Assembly (NCBI GenBank): GCA_027620595.1
Contig: JAQCDI010000186.1
Span: 1-5,613 of the forward strand
Origin: Bacteroidota bacterium
GTDB lineage: Bacteria; Bacteroidota; Rhodothermia; Rhodothermales; UBA10348
Direction of reading: 5' to 3'
DNA length: 5,613 nt
Both the position numbers and the translations under genes were made by a program. Shown one piece after another: positions 1 through 4,691 of the stretch (position 1 is the stretch's first letter; each line of letters begins with the position of its first letter). The notes beneath the pieces are model-generated. The model searched no databases. It saw only the letters and a program-made list of their open reading frames with translations, and was not told the origin of the DNA.

Positions 1-1
1 C

Positions 2-463
2 CATTCCGTGGAGAGGACAGTCAGGCTCATGGCCCGCTCCCTGCGCGGGGACTTCGGGATCGAGACGCCGCACATTGCCGTCCTTGGGCTCAATCCACAT
101 GCTGGTGACGGAGGCGTCCTGGGCCGGGAGGAGATCGAAATCATCACGCCTACCCTGGTGTCCCTGGCCCACGAAGCGCACCTGACCGGACCATTTCCGG
201 CCGACGGCTTTTTCGGGAGCGGTGCGTGGAAGCACGTGGACGGGGTGATTGCCATGTACCACGACCAGGGGCTGGCGCCGTTCAAGGCCCTTTCTTTCGG
301 CCGCGGCGTCAACGTATCCGCAGGACTTCCGATCGTGCGGACTTCCCCAGATCACGGGACCGGGTTCGACATTGCGGGTTCAGGCAAAGCCGATCCTTCG
401 AGTCTCAAGGCAGCCCTGCTCATGGCTGCCGGTATTGCCCGGCATCGGGCCAACGTCCACTGA
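2..463 (+). CDS. pdxA: 4-hydroxythreonine-4-phosphate dehydrogenase, C-terminal part (left end cut by window)
   Basis: PdxA oxidises 4-phosphohydroxy-L-threonine with NAD(P)+; the product decarboxylates to 3-amino-2-oxopropyl phosphate, which PdxJ uses to make pyridoxine 5'-phosphate. It is a cytoplasmic dimer. The reading frame is open from base 2, giving 153 residues, a bit under half of the usual 330-350. Seen in the sequence: NPHAGDGG at residues 31-38, MYHDQGLAPFK at 85-95, and FGRGVNVSAGLPIVRTSPDHGTGFDIAG at 99-126, split here as FGRGVNV (99-105), GLPIVRTSPDHGT (108-120) and GFDIAG (121-126). These are the family's signature blocks. His33 and His87 correspond to two of the three metal-ligand histidines known in the E. 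coli enzyme; the third lies upstream of the window. The methionine at base 29 and the GTG at base 8 are internal, not starts. The stop is TGA at 461-463, 42 bases before the methyltransferase. Nothing looks broken. Confidence 0.97.
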   Translation, partial: HSVERTVRLMARSLRGDFGIETPHIAVLGLNPHAGDGGVLGREEIEIITPTLVSLAHEAHLTGPFPADGFFGSGAWKHVDGVIAMYHDQGLAPFKALSFGRGVNVSAGLPIVRTSPDHGTGFDIAGSGKADPSSLKAALLMAAGIARHRANVH

Positions 464-505
464 CAAGGTTCACCCGTATTCCGCTCCCGGGCGGGCGATA
501 GCCGC

Positions 506-1258
506 ATGAAGCAGGTTCAACCGTATTCTGCCCTGGCCAGTGTCTACGATCTGGTGATGTCCCACGTGGATTACGAGGGCTGGGCTGATTTCCTGGTCCA
601 TCTCGTGGATATGCACCTGCCTGAGGCATCGGGATTGCGCGCCCTGGAATTGGGGGCCGGAACCGGCTTGCTGACCGACGCTCTCTACGACGCGTCGGAC
701 TGGGACCTGACGCTTTCCGATTACAGTCCCGACATGCTGGCGGCCGCAGGTCGCCGTTTTCCTGACGGCGATGTGGCCATCCGTCACCTGGACTTCGGAG
801 GGGAGTGGAAGCTGGGAGCAGAGACCTTCGACATCATCCTGCTCATGTATGACGGGTTCAACTATCTGCTCGAGCCGGCCGGCGTCCATGCGCTTCTCCG
901 CGGTGTGACGGCCCATCTGGCACCGGGAGGGCTGTTCCTGTTCGACCAGAGCACACCGCACAATTCCATCAACAACGCCGAGTTTTTTGAGGATGAGGGG
1001 GAGGAGGACGGCTTCGAATACCGCCGGACGAGCCATTTTGACCCCGCGTCAGCCATCCACACCACCGCGTTTGACATCAAGACGCCGACGGGTCGCTTCC
1101 ATGAGGAGCATCGACAGCGGGCCTGGACACGGGCAGCGGTCGAGGCATTGTTAGCAACGCATCCGCTGGAGGTGGTGGCCTCGTTTGACGGATTCAGTCT
1201 TGATCCGGCCCATGACGAAAGCGAGCGGGTACATTGGGTGCTGAAACGTCCCGCCTGA
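506..1258 (+). CDS. class I SAM-dependent methyltransferase, substrate unknown
   Basis: This 250-residue protein has a Rossmann-type methyltransferase fold and presumably transfers a methyl group from S-adenosylmethionine in the cytoplasm. Motif I is LELGAGTG at residues 47-54, followed by the acidic strand end LTLSDYSPDML (68-78), where Asp72 should bind the ribose of SAM. The motif IV region is FDIILLMYDGFNYL (108-121), and the post-motif strand is LAPGGLFLFDQS (138-149). The N-terminus YSALASVYDLVM (7-18) is typical of this broad family, which includes YqeM-like proteins. Residues 160-170 are very acidic (EFFEDEGEEDGF). The C-terminal part (170-250) is rich in beta-strand-like segments and may form the substrate lid; this is inference. 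The ATG at 506 lies 42 bases after pdxA with no Shine-Dalgarno sequence, and cotranscription with pdxA is likely. Target (small molecule, protein or RNA) cannot be read from the sequence, so no gene symbol is given. Confidence 0.9.
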   Translation: MKQVQPYSALASVYDLVMSHVDYEGWADFLVHLVDMHLPEASGLRALELGAGTGLLTDALYDASDWDLTLSDYSPDMLAAAGRRFPDGDVAIRHLDFGGEWKLGAETFDIILLMYDGFNYLLEPAGVHALLRGVTAHLAPGGLFLFDQSTPHNSINNAEFFEDEGEEDGFEYRRTSHFDPASAIHTTAFDIKTPTGRFHEEHRQRAWTRAAVEALLATHPLEVVASFDGFSLDPAHDESERVHWVLKRPA

Positions 1259-1296
1259 TCCGTGGCAGGTCCATTCGCGCACGCACGTCCAGCCCC

Positions 1297-1302
1297 TATA
1301 TT
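1297..1302 (+). promoter_or_regulatory. possible weak -7 promoter element before ftsE
   Basis: TATATT followed by G fits the first half of the Bacteroidota -7 consensus TAnnTTTG. The expected -33 TTTG is poor: 20 bases upstream only ATTC is found, at 1273-1276. The TATATT is the loop of a perfect 5-bp inverted repeat, CCAGC at 1289-1293 and GCTGG at 1303-1307. The site lies in the 83-base gap between the methyltransferase and the GTG of ftsE, so a separate ftsE promoter is possible, but one half-consensus is weak evidence. Confidence 0.3.
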
Positions 1303-1341
1303 GCTGGCTCTTCCCATTCCTTCCGCCACCCCAAGCGCCCT

Positions 1342-2031
1342 GTGATCGAGCTCCAGCAAGTGTCCATCGGTTTCGACACGCCCGACGGGCGTCGTCGACC
1401 CGTGCTCGAGAACGTTTCCCTGCATATCGAGCGAGGGGAACTGGTTTACCTCGTCGGCCCGACCGGATCGGGCAAGAGCTCCCTCCTGCGCCTCCTGTAT
1501 ATGGAGAACCGACCGGATCACGGAGTGGTCCAGGTGGCCGACATGCGATCGGATACCATCAAGCCGTCGGAAATTCCGTATCTGCGGCGCTCCCTGGGCG
1601 TGGTGTTCCAGGATTTCCAGCTGCTGCCCGACCGCAGCGTGTTCGACAACGTGGCTTTCGCACAATACGTGACGGGGCACAACGGCAAGGCGGTAAAGAG
1701 CAAGGTCCTGCACGTGCTCTCCCGGGTCGGCCTGTCGCACAAGCGGCGGCAGTACCCGCACCAACTCAGCGGGGGAGAGCAGCAGCGCGTGGTCATTGCC
1801 CGGGCTATCGTAAATGATCCCTGGATCATCCTGGCCGACGAACCGACGGGCAATCTGGATCCGACGGTTGCGGACGAGATCCAGCGCCTCCTGGTGGGCC
1901 TGCATCGCAGCGGCATGACCGTGGTCATGGCCACCCACGACTACCGGCTGGTGCGCAACTTCCCTTCGCGAACCCTGGCCGTGATGAACCGGCAGATCGT
2001 GGAAGTGGACCCGCGGTCGTTGAAGTCATAG
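1342..2031 (+). CDS. ftsE: cell-division ABC transporter ATP-binding protein FtsE
   Basis: FtsE is the cytoplasmic ATPase that pairs with the membrane protein FtsX; the complex joins the division ring and drives septal peptidoglycan hydrolysis. From GTG 1342 the protein has 229 residues, the normal FtsE length. Visible motifs are Walker A GPTGSGKS (39-46), Q-loop Gln90 (VVFQDFQLLPDRSVFDNVAF, split as VVFQDFQLL at 87-95 and PDRSVFDNVAF at 96-106), ABC signature LSGGEQQRV (142-150), Walker B IILADEP (162-168), D-loop GNLD (170-173) and switch His199 (ATHD). The DRSVFDNVAF block and short length favour FtsE over LolD-like relatives. The frame is open from a TTG at 1234, but that start would add 36 basic, unfolded-looking residues and overlap the previous gene; GTG 1342 begins exactly where FtsE homology begins (VIELQQVSIGF). 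No Shine-Dalgarno is seen. ftsX is not adjacent: the next gene is an unrelated symporter. Confidence 0.92.
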   Translation: MIELQQVSIGFDTPDGRRRPVLENVSLHIERGELVYLVGPTGSGKSSLLRLLYMENRPDHGVVQVADMRSDTIKPSEIPYLRRSLGVVFQDFQLLPDRSVFDNVAFAQYVTGHNGKAVKSKVLHVLSRVGLSHKRRQYPHQLSGGEQQRVVIARAIVNDPWIILADEPTGNLDPTVADEIQRLLVGLHRSGMTVVMATHDYRLVRNFPSRTLAVMNRQIVEVDPRSLKS

Positions 2032-2045
2032 GAAGGACCCTTTTC

Positions 2046-2069
2046 ATGGGTTTGCTAGGGCAACCCCAT
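2046..2069 (+). repeat. inverted repeat overlapping the -33 box (possible operator or weak terminator)
   Basis: ATGGGTTTG (2046-2054) and CAACCCCAT (2061-2069) are complementary at 8 of 9 positions, with a 6-base spacer. The left arm contains the TTTG proposed as the -33 promoter element. No T-run follows the right arm, so an intrinsic terminator for ftsE is unlikely. A repressor or activator site is possible, as the repeat sits over the polymerase contact region. Both roles are inference from position and symmetry only. Confidence 0.4.
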
Positions 2070-2080
2070 CGGGTTATATT
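2051..2080 (+). promoter_or_regulatory. candidate -33/-7 promoter for the symporter-upp-nhaC unit
   Basis: TTTG at 2051-2054 and TATATT at 2075-2080 (followed by GG) are separated by 20 bases. Promoters of Bacteroidota and relatives use TTTG near -33 and TAnnTTTG near -7 with about 19-21 bases between, so spacing and half-sites fit, though the last TG of the -7 box is not perfect. Transcription would start near 2086-2089, giving a leader of about 255 bases before the symporter ATG. The location, 20 bases after the ftsE stop and at the head of the only long gap in the window, supports it. Confidence 0.5.
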
Positions 2081-2086
2081 GGCGCC

Positions 2087-2342
2087 TATTCAATGAAAAG
2101 CGGCCTTTCGGGGATCCGCCCCGGTCGTCTTCCCGGTTTGTCGAATCGGTTCCCTGCTCCCCAGGCAAGGGTCCAGTGCTGGAGGGAAGAAGCCCGACCG
2201 GCGGCCCGCTGACGGGTCGGCTCTTCCCGGCATGTGTATGTTGCGTATCTCCTGGACCATACGGGCTTCCTCCCGCGTGTGTCCCTTTCTGCCGGGCCCT
2301 GCCGACCTTCCCTGCAACCTTCCGGAACCAATCTCCTGATCC
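2087..2342 (+). promoter_or_regulatory. long structured 5' leader of the symporter gene, candidate cis-regulatory RNA
   Basis: This stretch of about 255 bases holds no convincing gene; the only sense-strand frame starts at GTG 2176, reads low-complexity Pro/Ser/Cys protein and runs into the symporter. Instead a series of hairpins can be drawn: 2109-2113 with 2119-2123 (GC-only, 5-base loop); 2133-2138 with 2144-2149; 2152-2157 with 2165-2171 (one bulged A); 2184-2199 with 2215-2228; and 2244-2248 with 2259-2263. The segment 2184-2196 has an alternative partner at 2262-2274. Mutually exclusive helices in a long leader ahead of an amino-acid transporter suggest a riboswitch or attenuator. No known class (glycine, cobalamin, SAM, T-box) could be matched. 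No oligo-U tract follows the last helices, so translational control or Rho-dependent control would be more likely than intrinsic termination. Confidence 0.45.
2184..2228 (+). other. strong RNA hairpin in the leader
   Basis: GGGAAGAAGCCCGACC (2184-2199) pairs with GGTCGGCTCTTCCC (2215-2228) through 14 Watson-Crick pairs with two single-base bulges, one A at 2190 or 2191 and one C within 2193-2195. The 15-base loop (2200-2214) contains GCG and CGC that could make a small inner stem. It is the strongest local fold seen in the gap. No T-run follows (next bases are GGCATG), so it is not a standard intrinsic terminator. Confidence 0.6.
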
Positions 2343-4028
2343 ATGGAAATCCTCGAGCACTTTATTGAGATCGCCAACGGCTTCCTTTCCCCGATCCTCG
2401 TGATCGGACTCCTGGGCGCCGGTGCCTTCCTGACCGTCCGCCTCGGTTTCATCCAGTTGCGACGCCTCGGCCACGGGTTTGCCGTGACCACCGGGAAATA
2501 CGACGATCCCAACACGCCGGGAGACGTATCCCACTTTCAGGCCCTTACGACCGCCCTTTCGGCCACGGTTGGAACAGGAAACATTGCAGGTGTGGCGCTG
2601 GCCATCCACTGGGGCGGCCCCGGCGCCCTGTTCTGGATGTGGGTCACGGCATTGCTCGGGATGGCCACCAAATTCTCCGAGGTCACGCTGGCGCAGCACT
2701 ATCGCATTGACATGGCCGGCGGCGCCAAATGGGAAGGTTCGGTTGCAGGCGGACCGATGTACTACATCGAGAAAGGCATCAAGGAGGTCTTCGGCTGGAA
2801 TTGGAAGCCGGTGGCCATGTTCTTTGCCTTCATGCTCATGATCACATCGTTCTTCACGGGGAACGCCATCCAGTCCAACACGATTGCCACACAGGTGGCC
2901 GACAACTTCGGTATTGCCACCTGGATTACCGGACTCGTGACCGCTGGCATCGTGGGAGCCGTCATCATCGGAGGGATTACCCGTATCGGACGCGTAACCG
3001 GCATCCTGGCCCCTGTCATGGCGGCCATCTATGTGACGGCGGCACTGGTCGTCCTGATCATCAACTTCCAGGACGTCATTCCTGCGTTTGGCACGATTGT
3101 CAGCGAAGCATTCAATCCGACAGCCGGCGTTGCCGGGACGGGAATGGGCGTCTTCCTGTTCACGCTCCGGTATGGTGTCCAGCGCGGTCTGTTCTCGAAC
3201 GAGGCCGGACAGGGTTCCGCACCGATTGCCCACTCGGCAGCCAAGACGGATGAACCGGTGTCCGAAGGCGTCGTGGCTCTCCTTGAGCCGTTCATCGATA
3301 CGATCGTGATCTGCACGATGACCGGTCTGGTCATCGTGTCGACCGGGGTGTTCGAGGCCAAGGTTCCGACGACGATCTCGCTGAATGACGGCAACATCTC
3401 CTTCGTCCAGTACGATGCCGACGGCATGCATTCTGGCGCTGCCGAGCCGGCTGAAGTCTTTGTGACCGATGGGGTTCCGTCTACGGATAATGGTTCGCTC
3501 TTTGCGTACTACGATATCAGCGTGGACCGCTTCTTTGTCGATGCCGAACAGTCCATTCCCTTTACGGGCACCATTCTTCCCGGGCAGGACAAGGCTGTTG
3601 CGGCCGATGGCTCCGAAACCACCGTGCTCTATGGGGATGCTGCCCGAAACAGTTCGCCCCTGACCACGCTCGGATTCGAGAAAGGACTCGAACCTGTCGG
3701 TCTGTCGTGGTTGGGTAAGTGGGTGGTTCTGGTTTGTGTGTTCCTGTTTGCGGTTTCGACCGCCATCTCGTGGAGCTACTACGGGGACCGCTGCGCCAAC
3801 TACCTCTTCGGCAAGAAGGCCATCCTGCCCTACAAGTTCATCTTCCTGGTATTCCACTTCCTGGGTGCCGTGCTCGCCGTGACCACCATTTGGGACCTCG
3901 GGGACGTAGCGCTCTCGCTCGTTACCCTGCCCAACGTGATCACCCTGATCCTGCTTTCGGGTCTGCTCAAGAAGATCACCGACAGTTACTTCCAGCGGAA
4001 GCCCTGGGAAACGGAAGGTCACGTCTGA
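2343..4028 (+). CDS. alanine/glycine:cation symporter, AGCS family, with a ~100-residue insert
   Basis: This inner-membrane protein of 561 residues imports alanine, glycine or a related small amino acid with Na+ (or H+). The family is shown by GTGNIAGVALAIHWGGPGALFWMW, seen as GTGNIAGV (77-84) and GGPGALFWMW (91-100), by GGPMYYIEKG (136-145), by RYGVQRGLFSNEAGQGSAP (276-294), and by FAVSTAISWSYYGDRC (469-484). About ten or eleven hydrophobic segments are visible, from 15-35 to 521-542. Usual AGCS proteins have about 440-500 residues. The surplus is a hydrophilic, acidic block at about 337-437, between the helix ending TGLVIVSTGVF and the conserved SPLTTLGFEKGL. The start is firm: ATG 2343 has an in-frame TGA at 2337-2339, and the next methionine is residue 99. 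No Shine-Dalgarno is present. The gene follows a long structured leader and precedes upp by 28 bases. Exact substrate and ion cannot be told from sequence. Confidence 0.94.
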   Translation: MEILEHFIEIANGFLSPILVIGLLGAGAFLTVRLGFIQLRRLGHGFAVTTGKYDDPNTPGDVSHFQALTTALSATVGTGNIAGVALAIHWGGPGALFWMWVTALLGMATKFSEVTLAQHYRIDMAGGAKWEGSVAGGPMYYIEKGIKEVFGWNWKPVAMFFAFMLMITSFFTGNAIQSNTIATQVADNFGIATWITGLVTAGIVGAVIIGGITRIGRVTGILAPVMAAIYVTAALVVLIINFQDVIPAFGTIVSEAFNPTAGVAGTGMGVFLFTLRYGVQRGLFSNEAGQGSAPIAHSAAKTDEPVSEGVVALLEPFIDTIVICTMTGLVIVSTGVFEAKVPTTISLNDGNISFVQYDADGMHSGAAEPAEVFVTDGVPSTDNGSLFAYYDISVDRFFVDAEQSIPFTGTILPGQDKAVAADGSETTVLYGDAARNSSPLTTLGFEKGLEPVGLSWLGKWVVLVCVFLFAVSTAISWSYYGDRCANYLFGKKAILPYKFIFLVFHFLGAVLAVTTIWDLGDVALSLVTLPNVITLILLSGLLKKITDSYFQRKPWETEGHV

Positions 4029-4056
4029 GCCACCCGGTCCTGACGCGCGAACCGCC

Positions 4057-4683
4057 ATGCACCAGGTCCACGTTGTAGACCACCCGATCCTGAAGCGGGA
4101 CCTGACGGTCCTGCGCCGGGCGGAGACCCCCTACGGGGTCTTCCGCTCGACGCTCAGCGACATTTCCTCGATCCTGGCCTACGAAGCCCTTCGGGAGCTT
4201 CGCATGCGGGAAGTGCCCGTCGACACCCCGCTCGAGGCCACCACGGGCCATGTAGTAGACCAGCGCGTCATCGTAGTGCCCATCCTCCGTGCGGGGCTGG
4301 GCATGATCGACGGTTTCGTACGGTTCATGCCGGAAGCACGCGTTGGGCACCTGGGCATGTACCGGGATGAGCAAACCCACGAGCCCGTGGATTACTACTC
4401 CAGCATTCCCCCGGGAATCGAGGAGTCCCTCGTGTTCGTGGTGGACCCCATGCTGGCTACGGGTGGCAGTGCTTGCGGCGCCATCCGGCACCTGAAAGAC
4501 GTCGGTGCCCGTCGCATCGTGCTGGTCACCCTGGTTTCCGCGCCCGAGGGCATCGCCTTTGTCCACGCCGAGCACCCCGATGTGGACATCGTGACAGCAG
4601 TCATTGACCGCGAACTGGACCAGAACGCCTACATCCGCCCGGGCCTGGGTGATGCCGGCGATCGCATTTTCGGAACCACCTGA
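4057..4683 (+). CDS. upp: uracil phosphoribosyltransferase
   Basis: This cytoplasmic salvage enzyme makes UMP and diphosphate from uracil and PRPP. Its 208 residues are the standard length. Family blocks are clear along the protein: HPILKRDLTVLRR (9-21), FRSTLSDISSILAYEA (29-44), VPILRAGLGMIDG (74-86), GMYRDEQTHEPVDYY (100-114), the PRPP-binding loop VVDPMLATGGSA (128-139), TLVSAPEGI (158-166) and the C-terminal uracil-binding segment YIRPGLGDAGDRIFGT (192-207). All expected residues are present, so the enzyme should be active. The ATG at 4057 gives a full-length homologous N-terminus; no Shine-Dalgarno is seen. It lies 28 bases after the symporter and 8 before the antiporter gene, so it is probably cotranscribed with both. 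No separate promoter or uracil-responsive attenuator is seen in the 28-base gap. Confidence 0.97.
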   Translation: MHQVHVVDHPILKRDLTVLRRAETPYGVFRSTLSDISSILAYEALRELRMREVPVDTPLEATTGHVVDQRVIVVPILRAGLGMIDGFVRFMPEARVGHLGMYRDEQTHEPVDYYSSIPPGIEESLVFVVDPMLATGGSACGAIRHLKDVGARRIVLVTLVSAPEGIAFVHAEHPDVDIVTAVIDRELDQNAYIRPGLGDAGDRIFGTT

Positions 4684-4691
4684 CAATCCCC

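Noticed and set aside
1234..1341. An upstream TTG start for ftsE, adding 36 residues
   Set aside because: The extension overlaps the methyltransferase by 25 bases, is Arg/Ser-rich without FtsE homology, and spans the TATATT element. GTG 1342 fits the family's N-terminus.
862..1938. A 358-residue open frame on the - strand, spanning the methyltransferase and ftsE
   Set aside because: It crosses two well-supported + strand genes and the gap between them, and its protein shows no family signature.
2156..2178. Resemblance of GCTCCCCAGGCAAGGGTC to the conserved CUCUCAGGCAAAAGGAC segment of glycine riboswitches
   Set aside because: The other conserved parts of that aptamer, the GGAGAG strand and the CCGAAGGGGCAA segment, are not found upstream, and even the matched part needs gaps. 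An Rfam RF00504 scan would settle it.
2184..2230. Intrinsic terminator after ftsE
   Set aside because: The hairpin is strong, but no run of T follows it, and it lies more than 150 bases after the ftsE stop, downstream of a promoter-like element.
2176..2403. A small + strand frame from GTG 2176 in the leader, running into the symporter
   Set aside because: Its protein is low in complexity (Pro, Ser, Cys, Arg), has no family resemblance, and overlaps the symporter's first 60 bases in another frame. The RNA structures explain the region better, though a leader peptide is not fully excluded.
2055..4058. A 667-residue open frame on the - strand, antisense to the symporter
   Set aside because: It is a shadow of the GC-rich symporter gene. 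The protein is rich in Gly, Asp, His and Arg with no recognisable motif, while the opposite strand encodes an unmistakable AGCS transporter.
3976..4686. A 236-residue open frame on the - strand over upp
   Set aside because: It mirrors the upp coding frame; its composition (many His, Gly, Asp, Val) is typical of antisense shadows in GC-rich genes.
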